A stretch of 64,000 bases of DNA, taken from positions 248,001 to 312,000 of the forward strand of contig NZ_QNUJ01000006.1 in assembly GCF_003574625.1 (NCBI RefSeq), read 5' to 3'. The notes below the pieces were generated by a model, which saw only the letters and a program-made list of their open reading frames with translations, did no database searches and was not told the DNA's origin. Source of the stretch: Shinella zoogloeoides. GTDB taxonomy: Bacteria > Pseudomonadota > Alphaproteobacteria > Rhizobiales > Rhizobiaceae. Both the position numbers and the translations under genes were made by a program. This document shows, piece after piece, positions 52,854 through 63,151 of this stretch. Within the stretch, counting starts at the first letter, position 1; the number at the start of each line of letters is the position of its first letter.

Positions 52854-53313
52854 CCCCTCATCCCGCTGCCGCGACCTTCTCCCCACAGGCGGGAGAAGGG
52901 AGGGATGCCGGGGTTTCCCGGGTTCGCCGGCGTGAGAGGATCGGGAGGGCGTGGCTGCCTGATCCTTTCGGCATCGACCAGCGCACATCCATGCCCGCGG
53001 CAGGGCTGTCGCATATGGAATTCGGCATTGCCGCTCTTCCCTTCTCCCCAGCGGGGAGAAGGTGGCCTGAAGGATCGGATGAGGGGTATCTCGAATAAAG
53101 CCGTTGATTTTTTCTGCTTTCGGCGTCCCCCTCATCCGCCTGCCGGCGCCTTCTCCCCGCTGGGGAGAAGGGAGATGGGGAAACGGCTTCCTTCAAAATC
53201 GATAGCCTCCCCGCAAGCAGTGAGAAGAGGTCGGCAATGTTTGGAGAAACCGGCGCGGCAATCTCCTTCGCCTCGTTTACGGGGAGAAGGTGGCCGGCAG
53301 GCCGGATGAGGGG
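52854..53313. repeat. Two tandem RIME-like inverted-pair repeats
   Basis: Four arms occur: forward 52854-52891, inverted 53037-53086, forward 53127-53173 and inverted 53265-53313 (degenerate). Each forward arm reads CCCCTCATCC, a GC-rich segment, then CTTCTCCCC and GGGGAGAAGG as a small hairpin; inverted arms are the reverse complement ending GATGAGGGG. They make two adjacent inverted pairs, 233 and 187 bp long, that fill the gap between the convergent VOC and SDR genes. No coding potential is evident. Confidence 0.8.
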
Positions 53314-53319
53314 CTTCGT

Positions 53320-54090
53320 CTACATCCGCACCGTCATTCCGCCATCCACAACCAGCACATGGCCGTTGACGAAGGAGGCGGCGTCGCTGGCGAGGAAGAG
53401 GGCGGCGCCGGCGATTTCGTCGGGGCGCGCCCAGCGCTGGACGGGGATGCGCTGGCGCACGAAGGGCGTCAGCTCGTCGTCGGCGGCCATCGCGGCATTG
53501 GTTTCCGTCGCAAACCAGCCGGGCGCGATGGCGTTGCTGGTGATGCCGAAGGGGCCGTATTCCACCGCCATGCCGCGCATCAGGCCGGTGAGGCCGTGCT
53601 TGGCGGCGGGATAGATACCGTCGTTCGGCAGCGCGACATGGCCGTTGATCGAGGTGACCGAGATAAGGCGGCCATGGCCGTGACGCTTCATGATCGCCGC
53701 CGCGTCGCGCGAAAGGCTGGCGGCGGCGGCAAGGTCGGTGAGGAGAAGTGCGTCGATGGCCGCATCCTCCATTTCGGAGAGCGGCCGGCGGTCGCGCGCG
53801 CCGACATTGTTGACCAGCACGTCCAGCCGCCCGTGCCGGCGCTCGATTTCGGCGAGGGTTTCGCGCTGGGCGTCGCGGTCGGCGATGTCGAAGGCGACGG
53901 CGGAGGCGCTGCCGCCGGCGGCAACGATTGCTTCCACCGCCTCGTCGAGCGTCGCGGCCGTCCGGCCCGTCAGCACGACATGCGCGCCGGCCTCGGCCAA
54001 GCCCTTCGCGATTTCGAAGCCGAGGCCGCGGCCGGCGCCGGTGACGAGGGCCACGCGGCCTTTCTGGGAAAACCTGTCCAATATCGTCAT
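53320..54090 (-). CDS. SDR family oxidoreductase (gluconate 5-dehydrogenase-like)
   Basis: A 256-residue short-chain dehydrogenase with VALVTGAGRGLGFEIAKGL near residue 12, LVNNVGARD, and the catalytic Ser plus Tyr-x3-Lys (SVTSINGH; IYPAAKHGL). The ending NGHVLVVDGGMTVRM is typical. Similar proteins include gluconate 5-dehydrogenase and 3-oxoacyl-ACP reductase; the substrate is not determined. The start MTILDRFSQKGR at 54090 has an AAGGAAG site. It is divergent from the methyltransferase gene. Confidence 0.9.
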   Translation of the reverse strand: MTILDRFSQKGRVALVTGAGRGLGFEIAKGLAEAGAHVVLTGRTAATLDEAVEAIVAAGGSASAVAFDIADRDAQRETLAEIERRHGRLDVLVNNVGARDRRPLSEMEDAAIDALLLTDLAAAASLSRDAAAIMKRHGHGRLISVTSINGHVALPNDGIYPAAKHGLTGLMRGMAVEYGPFGITSNAIAPGWFATETNAAMAADDELTPFVRQRIPVQRWARPDEIAGAALFLASDAASFVNGHVLVVDGGMTVRM

Positions 54091-54214
54091 CGTCGCTTCC
54101 TTTCGTGGCGCCACCGGACAGAGGCGGGGCCTTCCTGTCAACCCCGGCGGGCGTGATGGCGGGCTTTGTCCTTCGCCGAAAAGGCGCTATGTCCGCGGCG
54201 GAAAGGATTTCGCC

Positions 54215-54943
54215 ATGGCCCAGAACATCTACGACCAGCCCGCCTTCTTCGAGGGCTATTCCAGCCTTCCCCGCTCGATCCACGGGCTTGCGGGCGCGGC
54301 GGAATGGGAATCGGTGCGCGCGCTGCTGCCCGATCTTGCGGGCCGCCGCGTCGTCGATCTCGGCTGCGGCTTCGGCTGGTTCGCGCGCCATGCCGCCGCG
54401 GAGGGGGCGAAAAGCGTGCTCGCCCTCGATCTTTCGGAAAACATGCTGGCGCGCGCGAAGGCGGAAACGCAATCGCCGGCCGTGCGCTACGAGATCGCCG
54501 ATCTCGACCGGCTCGAATTGCCGGAGGACACCTTCGACTTCGCCTATTCCTCGCTCGCTTTCCATTATATCGCGGATTTCGACCGGCTGGTGCGCACGAT
54601 CCATGCGGCGCTGGTGCCGGGGTCGTCCTTCGTCTTCACCATCGAACACCCGCTCTACATGGCCCCCTCGGCACCGAACTGGGCAGAGGTCGATGGCCGC
54701 ACGGTCTGGCCGGTGGATTCCTATCTCGTCGAGGGTCCGCGCACGACGGACTGGCTCGCCAAGGACGTCGTCAAGCATCACCGCACCCTCGGCACGACGC
54801 TGAATGCGCTCATCGCCGCGGGGTTTGTCATCCGCCATGTCGAGGAGTGGAAGCCGAGCGAGGCGCAGCTTGCCGCGCATCCCGAATGGCAGGTGGAGCT
54901 CAATCGGCCGATGTTCCTGCTGATTGCCTGCGAGCGGCCCTGA
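54215..54943 (+). CDS. Class I SAM-dependent methyltransferase
   Basis: A 242-residue methyltransferase with motif I VVDLGCGFGWFARHAAAEG near residue 47, the acidic end of strand 2 LALDLSENM, and FDFAYSSLAFHYIADFDRLV. It is of the ubiquinone/menaquinone methyltransferase-like superfamily (Methyltransf_11), but the substrate is unknown. An AAGGA site at 54202-54206 supports the start MAQNIYDQP. It is divergent from the SDR gene, and GFA follows after 118 bases. Confidence 0.87.
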   Translation: MAQNIYDQPAFFEGYSSLPRSIHGLAGAAEWESVRALLPDLAGRRVVDLGCGFGWFARHAAAEGAKSVLALDLSENMLARAKAETQSPAVRYEIADLDRLELPEDTFDFAYSSLAFHYIADFDRLVRTIHAALVPGSSFVFTIEHPLYMAPSAPNWAEVDGRTVWPVDSYLVEGPRTTDWLAKDVVKHHRTLGTTLNALIAAGFVIRHVEEWKPSEAQLAAHPEWQVELNRPMFLLIACERP

Positions 54944-55061
54944 AAACGGGGCGGCGGCCCTTTACGCCGGCTGCGGCTGCGCTAGAACTATGCCGTGGAG
55001 CCATTCGCCGGCGCTATGATAACAAGACAAGCCGGCGCTTATCGGAAGGGAAGCCGAGCCC

Positions 55062-55517
55062 ATGAAGCAACCGACCTTGCCGCTTAACGGAGCCTGCCGT
55101 TGCGGGCGGGTGAAAATCTGCATCAGCGCGCCGCCGCTCCTGACCATGGCCTGCCATTGCACCGGCTGCCAGCGCATGTCGGCCAGCGCCTATTCGCTGA
55201 GCGCGGCGATCCCCTCAGAGGGCTTTGCCGTCACGGCGGGCGAGCCGGTCGTCGCCGGCGCCAGCCGCGAAGCGGGGCATCACTTCTGTCCCGATTGCAT
55301 GACCTGGATGTTCACGCGGCCGGCGGGGATGGATTTCTTCGTCAATGTCCGGCCGACCATGCTCGACGATACCGGCTGGTTCCAGCCCTTCATCGAGACC
55401 TATACGAGCGAGAAGCTCGCCTTCGCCGCGACCGGCGCCGTGCACAGCTACGAGAAATTCCCGCCGATGGAGGATTACGAGACGCTCGTCGCCGCCTATG
55501 CGGCGCGCGCGGCGTGA
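55062..55517 (+). CDS. GFA-family zinc protein (glutathione-dependent formaldehyde-activating-like), copy 1
   Basis: A 151-residue GFA/CENP-V-fold protein with the zinc motifs CRCGRVKI near residue 12, [10 protein letters not shown] near 31 and HFCPDCMT near 73. The name comes from the Paracoccus Gfa enzyme; most family members have no proven formaldehyde role. The start [14 protein letters not shown] follows a good AAGGGAAG site. It ends 50 bases before kbl and may be in its transcript. Confidence 0.85.
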   Translation: MKQPTLPLNGACRCGRVKICISAPPLLTMACHCTGCQRMSASAYSLSAAIPSEGFAVTAGEPVVAGASREAGHHFCPDCMTWMFTRPAGMDFFVNVRPTMLDDTGWFQPFIETYTSEKLAFAATGAVHSYEKFPPMEDYETLVAAYAARAA

Positions 55518-55567
55518 GCTGCCGCTCTTCGATCCGACATGTTCCTTCCAGCCGTGAGTGCGCGTCC

Positions 55568-56755
55568 ATGACCTCTGCCTTCATCACCCATCTGCAATCC
55601 GAAATCGCCGGCCTCAAGTCCGCCGGCCTCTACAAGTCCGAGCGCGTCATCACCTCCAAGCAGGCGGGCGAGATCACTGTGACCTCGGGCGAGCGCGTGC
55701 TGAACTTCTGCGCCAACAACTATCTGGGCCTCGCCGACAACGAGGAACTGGCGGAGGCCGGCAAGAAGGCGCTCGACCGCTACGGCTACGGCATGGCCTC
55801 CGTGCGCTTCATCTGCGGCACGCAGGAGGAGCACAAGCAACTGGAGGCGCGCATCTCCGCCTTCCTCGGGCTGGAGGATACGATCCTCTATTCCTCCTGC
55901 TTCGATGCCAATGGCGGCCTGTTCGAGACGCTGCTTTCGGAGGAGGACGCCATCATCTCCGATGCGCTGAACCATGCCTCGATCATCGACGGCGTGCGGC
56001 TCTCCAAGGCGAAGCGCTTCCGCTATGCCAACAACGACATGGCGGCTCTGGAGGAGGAATTGAAGAAGGCGGAAGGCAGCCGCTTCAAGATGATCGCGAC
56101 GGACGGCGTCTTCTCGATGGACGGCATCATCGCCAATCTCGAGGGGGTCTGCGACCTTGCGGAAAAATACGGCGCGATGGTCATGGTGGACGACAGCCAT
56201 GCGGTCGGCTTCGTCGGCAGGCACGGCCGGGGCTCGGCGGAGCATTGCGGTGTGGAAGGGCGGGTCGATATCATCACCGGCACGCTCGGCAAGGCGCTCG
56301 GCGGCGCTTCGGGCGGCTATACGTCGGGCAGGCGCGAGGTGGTCGAATGGCTGCGCCAGCGCTCGCGGCCCTATCTCTTCTCCAACACGCTCGCCCCGGT
56401 CATCGCGGCCGCCTCGCTGAAGGTCTTCGACCTCATCGACAACGGTGATGCGCTCAGGAAGCGGCTCTATGCCAATGCCGATCTCTTCCGCGCGGAGATG
56501 ACGAAGCTCGGCTTCACGCTTGCGGGCGAGGGGCATCCGATCATCCCCGTCATGCTCGGCGATGCGAGCCTTGCGCAGGAGATGGCGAGCCGCATGCTGG
56601 AAAAGGGTGTCTATGTCATCGGCTTCTCCTTCCCCGTCGTGCCGCGTGGGCAGGCGCGCATCCGCACCCAGATGTCGGCCGCGCACAGCGAGGCGGATGT
56701 TCGCAAGGCGATTGACGTCTTCGCCGAGGTCGGACGCGAACTGGGCGTCATTTGA
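55568..56755 (+). CDS. kbl: Glycine C-acetyltransferase (2-amino-3-ketobutyrate CoA ligase)
   Basis: A 395-residue PLP enzyme that cleaves 2-amino-3-ketobutyrate with CoA to glycine and acetyl-CoA, the second step of threonine degradation through Tdh. Motifs are [29 protein letters not shown] and the PLP-lysine [13 protein letters not shown] near residue 244. The start [17 protein letters not shown] fits the family. It is followed after 33 bases by tdh, forming the conserved kbl-tdh operon. Confidence 0.96.
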   Translation: MTSAFITHLQSEIAGLKSAGLYKSERVITSKQAGEITVTSGERVLNFCANNYLGLADNEELAEAGKKALDRYGYGMASVRFICGTQEEHKQLEARISAFLGLEDTILYSSCFDANGGLFETLLSEEDAIISDALNHASIIDGVRLSKAKRFRYANNDMAALEEELKKAEGSRFKMIATDGVFSMDGIIANLEGVCDLAEKYGAMVMVDDSHAVGFVGRHGRGSAEHCGVEGRVDIITGTLGKALGGASGGYTSGRREVVEWLRQRSRPYLFSNTLAPVIAAASLKVFDLIDNGDALRKRLYANADLFRAEMTKLGFTLAGEGHPIIPVMLGDASLAQEMASRMLEKGVYVIGFSFPVVPRGQARIRTQMSAAHSEADVRKAIDVFAEVGRELGVI

Positions 56756-56788
56756 ACTGCCTTCTGAATCCCTTGCGGAGTTTTTGTC

Positions 56789-57826
56789 ATGTCGAACATG
56801 ATGCGTGCGCTGGTTAAAGCAAAACCTGAAGTCGGCCTCTGGATGGAGACCGTGCCGGTGCCGGAGGTCGGCCCGAACGACGTGCTGATCCGGGTGAAGA
56901 AGTCCGCCATCTGCGGCACGGACGTGCATATCTGGAACTGGGACCACTGGGCGCAGAAGACCATTCCGGTGCCTATGGTCGTCGGCCATGAATTCGTCGG
57001 CGAGATCGCCGAGGTCGGCTCGGCGGTCACCAAATACCATGTCGGGGAACGGGTCTCGGGCGAGGGGCACATTGTCTGCGGCAAGTGCCGCAATTGTCGC
57101 GCCGGGCGCGGGCATCTCTGCCACTATACCAAGGGCGTCGGCGTCAACCGGCCGGGCTCGTTCGGCGAGTTCGTCTGCATTCCCGAGCATAATGTCGTGC
57201 CGATCCCGGACGACGTGCCGGACGAGGTGGCGGCGATCTTCGATCCGTTCGGCAATGCCGTGCACACGGCGCTTTCCTTCGATCTCGTCGGCGAGGACGT
57301 GCTCGTCACCGGGGCCGGGCCCATCGGCATCATGGGGGCGATGGTGGCGAAGCGCTCCGGCGCGCGCAAGGTCGTCATCACGGATATCAATCCGGTACGC
57401 CTCGACCTCGCCCGCAAGGTCGGCATCGATCATGTGGTCGACGCCTCGAAGGAGGACCTCGCCACTGTCATGACGGAGATCGGCATGACGGAGGGCTTCG
57501 ACGTCGGCCTCGAAATGTCCGGCGCCCCGCCGGCCTTCCGCTCGATGATCGACACGATGAACAATGGCGGCAAGATCGCCATTCTCGGCATCGCGCCCGA
57601 CGGCTTCGGCATCGACTGGAACAAGGTGATCTTCAAGATGCTCACGCTGAAGGGCATCTACGGGCGCGAGATGTTCGAGACCTGGTACAAGATGATCGCC
57701 TTCGTGCAGGGCGGGCTCGACCTTTCGCCGATCATCACCCACCGCATCAAGATCGACGAGTTCCGGGACGGCTTCGAGGCGATGCGCTCGGGCAATTCCG
57801 GCAAGGTCGTCATGGACTGGTACTGA
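56789..57826 (+). CDS. tdh: L-threonine 3-dehydrogenase
   Basis: A 345-residue zinc alcohol-dehydrogenase-type enzyme oxidising threonine to 2-amino-3-ketobutyrate with NAD. It has the catalytic zinc motif [13 protein letters not shown] near residue 40, GHEFVGEI, the structural zinc cluster [15 protein letters not shown] and the NAD motif [12 protein letters not shown] near 172. A GGAG site precedes the ATG at 56789. It acts with Kbl. Position between dnaG and rpoD matches S. meliloti. Confidence 0.97.
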   Translation: MSNMMRALVKAKPEVGLWMETVPVPEVGPNDVLIRVKKSAICGTDVHIWNWDHWAQKTIPVPMVVGHEFVGEIAEVGSAVTKYHVGERVSGEGHIVCGKCRNCRAGRGHLCHYTKGVGVNRPGSFGEFVCIPEHNVVPIPDDVPDEVAAIFDPFGNAVHTALSFDLVGEDVLVTGAGPIGIMGAMVAKRSGARKVVITDINPVRLDLARKVGIDHVVDASKEDLATVMTEIGMTEGFDVGLEMSGAPPAFRSMIDTMNNGGKIAILGIAPDGFGIDWNKVIFKMLTLKGIYGREMFETWYKMIAFVQGGLDLSPIITHRIKIDEFRDGFEAMRSGNSGKVVMDWY

Positions 57827-57896
57827 TGCATGCCGCGCAAAAGTGTGCAGCGGTTTTGCGGCAACGGCATGCGTCTGAACAAAGGGAGGACTGCGT

Positions 57897-58244
57897 ATGA
57901 AGTACGAGGGAAGCTGCCATTGCGGCAATGTCGCCTTCGAGGTGGAGGGCGAGTTCACCTCCGCGCTCGACTGCAACTGTTCCATGTGCCGGCGGCGCGG
58001 CGGGCTTCTGGCCTTCGTGCCGCGCGAGAACCTGCGGCTGACGGTGCCGGAGGAAAACGTCTCGACCTACACGTTCAACCGCCATGTCATCCAGCATCAT
58101 TTCTGCGCCAGTTGCGGCATCGCGCCCTATGGCGAGGGGAGCGATCCGAAGGGCAACAGGATGGCGGCGGTGAACCTGCGCTGCATCCCCGCGGTCGATC
58201 TTGAAACATTGAGGATCGACAAGGTGGACGGGCGCTCGTTCTGA
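57897..58244 (+). CDS. GFA-family zinc protein, copy 2
   Basis: A 115-residue GFA-fold protein with CHCGNVAFEVEGE near residue 7, CNCSMCRRRGGLL near 28 and FCASCGIAPYG near 74. It is shorter than copy 1 at 55062 and has diverged, so it is not a recent duplicate. A GGGAGGA ribosome-binding site supports the start. It is located 70 bases after tdh, so the kbl-tdh pair is flanked by two members of the same family. Confidence 0.87.
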   Translation: MKYEGSCHCGNVAFEVEGEFTSALDCNCSMCRRRGGLLAFVPRENLRLTVPEENVSTYTFNRHVIQHHFCASCGIAPYGEGSDPKGNRMAAVNLRCIPAVDLETLRIDKVDGRSF

Positions 58245-58645
58245 GGCGGGTGATTCGGTCGGGGGTGCCGGGCGCGTGCCCTTGTCTTTCCGGGATTTGC
58301 CCCTACATGAGGCTCAATCGCCCGGATCCGCCGACTTTCCTGTCCGCGAACCCGAATCGGAACCTTTTCCGGCTTTTTTACCGGAAAAGCTTGACGTAAC
58401 CGAAAATTCTGGGAATCACCATGGTTGGCTGAGAAGGAATGGGTACGGCGGATCGGGAAGTCATGTCAATTATGTTGCTCAGGCAACATTCCCACGATCC
58501 CGCGGGCCGGGATGTGGTTAATCGGGATTTAATTGTCAATCCGTTAGGTCAGGGACGCTGATTCGCGTTTGCGCATGCCGAAGGGCGATCGGCTGCGGAA
58601 CCCCGACCGCTTGGAAACTGATGCTCAGGAAAGCGACGAAATAAT
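58245..58645. other. Leader and promoter region of rpoD
   Basis: About 400 bases without a supported gene. A perfect inverted repeat ATGTTGC-TCAG-GCAACAT lies at 58472-58489. TTGACG at 58391-58396 is a possible -35 but has no good -10. GGATT-N8-AATCC occurs near 58525. The AGGAAAG at 58627 is a distant ribosome-binding site for rpoD. Confidence 0.4.
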
Positions 58646-60697
<2,052 letters not shown>

Positions 60698-60713
60698 GGC
60701 GGCGAAGAAACCG

Positions 60714-60747
60714 AAAAGCCCCGCGACCGAGAGGTTGCGGGGCTTTT
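60714..60747 (+). terminator. Intrinsic terminator of rpoD
   Basis: AAAAGCCCCGCGACC pairs with GGTTGCGGGGCTTTT (one wobble) around GAGA, followed by a T-run to 60750. Confidence 0.9.
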
Positions 60748-60766
60748 TGTTTGTGGGATGTGTCTG

Positions 60767-60923
60767 CCCCTCATCCGGCTGCCGCCACCTTCTGCCCGCT
60801 TGCGGGGAGAAGGGAAGGATGCCTGGGTTTCCTCAAACAAACACGGTCATGTGACTGGAAAAGGGTGCCGCATATCCCTTCGCCCCGCTTGCGGGGAGAA
60901 GGTGGCGGCAGCCGGGTGAGGGG
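60767..60923. repeat. RIME-like inverted-pair repeat, 157 bp
   Basis: The forward arm at 60767-60814 begins CCCCTCATCCGGCTGCCG and the inverted arm at 60875-60923 ends GGGTGAGGGG. Each arm has an internal hairpin (CCCGC-TT-GCGGG type). The full element is 157 bp, identical in length to the copy at 62988-63144. Confidence 0.85.
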
Positions 60924-60941
60924 CAATCGCCCCCGCCAAAC

Positions 60942-61514
60942 TCACCATCCACCGCAGCTCTGCAATTGCCGTGCATAGTTGCCGGCCATGGTCGACGCCC
61001 GCTTGGCGCCGGCCTTCGCCGTCGCGCTCCAGTTGCCGCGCTGGTAGCCGGTATGGCCGTGGTAATAGGCGATGTAGAGCCGGTACGTGTCGTTGAGCGC
61101 GATGCCGTTCCGGCGGTTGCTCTCCGTATGATACCAGCCGATGAAGCGGATGGCGTCGCGGAAATCGGTGCGGCTCGCGGACCAGCGGCCCGTCTCGCGC
61201 TTGTAGCGCGCCCAGGTGCCGTCGAGCGCCTGCGAGAAGCCGAGCGCCGTCGACTGGCGCTTCCAGGGAATGAAGCCGAAGAGCTTGGTGCGCGGCGGGC
61301 GGGCGTTGTGCCGGAAACCGGACTCCGCATAGACCGTCGCCATCAGCACGGGGACGGGCACGCCATATTCGCGCTCTACACTATAGGCGGCTTTCCGCCA
61401 GTTATCGAAGTAGCCGTCGCGCTGCTCGAAGATGGCGCAGGCATTCTGCGTCTGTCTGGGGACGGACGCACATCCGGCGAGCAGCAGGAGGACGACGATC
61501 AATACGCAACGCAT
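60942..61514 (-). CDS. Lytic transglycosylase-like lipoprotein (SLT fold)
   Basis: A 190-residue lipoprotein with lipobox LLAGCAS (Cys near residue 15). The SLT-like catalytic Glu is in LMATVYAESGFRH near residue 64, followed by LGFSQALDGTWARYK and IAYYHGHTGYQRG. It probably cleaves peptidoglycan glycan strands at the outer membrane. The start MRCVLIVVLLLLAG at 61514 is clear. It runs towards the repeat and rpoD terminator region. Confidence 0.87.
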   Translation of the reverse strand: MRCVLIVVLLLLAGCASVPRQTQNACAIFEQRDGYFDNWRKAAYSVEREYGVPVPVLMATVYAESGFRHNARPPRTKLFGFIPWKRQSTALGFSQALDGTWARYKRETGRWSASRTDFRDAIRFIGWYHTESNRRNGIALNDTYRLYIAYYHGHTGYQRGNWSATAKAGAKRASTMAGNYARQLQSCGGW

Positions 61515-61814
61515 CGTGGATCCTCAAAATTTCCGGGTGTTTATAAATGGTAAATCTTAACAATCCGTTTTGATTCAATTGCAGTGCATCCTTATGCCGG
61601 GTGCGCCAAAACCGCCCGGCAAAGGTGCAATTGCATTATTTTGTTGCGCTTTTTGCCCTGCCGGCCTAATCAATCCACAGCACGCCGGGCCTTCGCGCAC
61701 GATTGTTCCGGAGCGTGAAAGTACCCCGTCCTGCTATCGGACACGGCCTGCGCCGTCCGGGCGCAGAATGGCTTGCGACCGGGCCCCTTGGCGGCCCCAG
61801 TTGAGGAGAGAACC
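61515..61814. other. Divergent region upstream of the transglycosylase and livK-like genes
   Basis: About 300 bases. It holds a candidate livK promoter (61644-61672) and a leader of about 135 nt containing GC-rich inverted sequences (GCGCCGTCCGGGCGC near 61751). No gene is seen. Confidence 0.4.
61644..61672 (+). promoter_or_regulatory. Candidate sigma-70 promoter of the livK-like gene
   Basis: TTGCGC (61644-61649), a 17-bp spacer and TAATCA (61667-61672) lie about 140 bases before the start codon. Confidence 0.45.
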
Positions 61815-62921
61815 ATGAAGAAGCAGATTTTCGCCGGAGCCTTCCTTGCGGCCTCCGTCGCCTTTGCGCCGCTCGCCCATGCCGATATCGTCATCGGCCT
61901 CATCGCCCCGCTCACCGGCCCCGTCGCCGCCTATGGCGACCAGGTGAAGAACGGCGCGGAAGCGGCCGTCGACCAGATCAACAAGAACGGCGGCATCCTC
62001 GGCGAAAAGGTCGTGCTGAAGCTGACGGACGATGCTGGCGAGCCCAAGCAGGGCGTTTCGGCCGCCAACCAGATCGTCGGCGAAGGCATTCATTTCGTCG
62101 TCGGCCCGGTCACCTCCGGCGTTGCCATCCCGGCTTCCGACGTACTGGCCGAGAACGGCATCCTGATGGTCACCCCGACCGCGACCGCGCCGGACCTCAC
62201 CGCGCGTGGCCTCACCAACGTGCTGCGCACCTGCGGCCGTGACGACCAGCAGGCCGAAGTCGCCGCCGCCTATGTGCTGGCCAAGATGAAGGACAAGAAG
62301 GTCGCCATCGTCCACGACAAGGGCGCCTACGGCAAGGGCCTGGCAGACGCCTTCAAGGCGGCGCTCAACAAGGGCGGCGTCAACGAGGTGCTCTACGATT
62401 CCATCACGCCCGGCGACAAGGACTTCAGCGCGCTGGTCACGCGCCTCAAGTCCGAGGGCGTCGAAGTCATCTACTTCGGCGGCTACCATCCGGAAGGCGG
62501 CCTGCTCGCCCGCCAGCTGAAGGACATGTCGGTCAGCGCCACGATCATCGGCGGCGAAGGCCTCTCCAACAGCGAATACTGGGCGATCGGCAACGACGCT
62601 TCGGCCGGCACGCTCTTCACCAACGCGTCCGACGCGCTGAAGAGCCCCGACTCGCAGGCGGCCGTCGCTGTTCTCAAGGAAAAGGGCGTCCCGCCGGAAG
62701 CCTTCACGCTCAATGCCTATGCCGCCGTCGAGGTTCTGAAGGCCGGCATCGAGAAGGCCGGCAGCGCGGAAGACCCGGTTGCCGTCGCCACCGCCCTGAA
62801 GTCCGGCGAAGCCATCCCGACCGCCATCGGCAAGCTGACCTACGGCGAGACCGGCGACCTCACCTCGCAGAGCTTCTCGCTCTTCAAGTGGGAAGACGGC
62901 AAGATCGTCGACGCCGAATAA
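61815..62921 (+). CDS. Branched-chain amino-acid ABC transporter substrate-binding protein
   Basis: A 368-residue periplasmic binding protein of the LivJ/LivK type. A signal peptide (about 1-23, [17 protein letters not shown]) is followed by [17 protein letters not shown], the Leu/Ile/Val-binding fold, with ligand-site stretches [14 protein letters not shown] and [13 protein letters not shown]. It captures branched-chain amino acids for an ABC importer, whose permease and ATPase genes are not here. A GAGGAGAG ribosome-binding site fixes the start at 61815. Such orphan binding proteins are typical targets of AbcR sRNAs. Confidence 0.92.
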   Translation: MKKQIFAGAFLAASVAFAPLAHADIVIGLIAPLTGPVAAYGDQVKNGAEAAVDQINKNGGILGEKVVLKLTDDAGEPKQGVSAANQIVGEGIHFVVGPVTSGVAIPASDVLAENGILMVTPTATAPDLTARGLTNVLRTCGRDDQQAEVAAAYVLAKMKDKKVAIVHDKGAYGKGLADAFKAALNKGGVNEVLYDSITPGDKDFSALVTRLKSEGVEVIYFGGYHPEGGLLARQLKDMSVSATIIGGEGLSNSEYWAIGNDASAGTLFTNASDALKSPDSQAAVAVLKEKGVPPEAFTLNAYAAVEVLKAGIEKAGSAEDPVAVATALKSGEAIPTAIGKLTYGETGDLTSQSFSLFKWEDGKIVDAE

Positions 62922-62943
62922 GGCTGTCGTCATTCGAATGCGG

Positions 62944-62969
62944 ACGCCGGGGCTTTGCCCCGGCGTTTT
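62944..62969 (+). terminator. Intrinsic terminator of the livK-like gene
   Basis: A 9-bp stem ACGCCGGGG/CCCCGGCGT with a CTTTG loop is followed by TTTT. Confidence 0.88.
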
Positions 62970-62987
62970 CGTTTGTGGGGAGGGCTG

Positions 62988-63144
62988 CCCCTCATCCCGC
63001 TGCCGCGACCTTCTCCCCGCAAGCGGGGAAGGGGAATTCCGGGCCGGTTTCCTGCAAATCGGACCGATGGGGAAAGAAGGCAACGGTCCTACATGTCCCT
63101 TCTCCCCGCTTGCGGGGAGAAGGTGCCGGCAGGCGGATGAGGGG
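62988..63144. repeat. RIME-like inverted-pair repeat, 157 bp
   Basis: The forward arm at 62988-63034 begins CCCCTCATCCCGCTGCCG and the inverted arm at 63096-63144 ends GGCGGATGAGGGG. Same length, arms and orientation as 60767-60923; the internal sequence between the arms is only loosely similar. Confidence 0.85.
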
Positions 63145-63151
63145 CCGTCCC

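Noticed and set aside
55496-57985. 829-codon minus-strand frame across kbl and tdh
   Set aside because: Antisense shadow of two clear enzymes, with His/Asp/Arg-biased composition.
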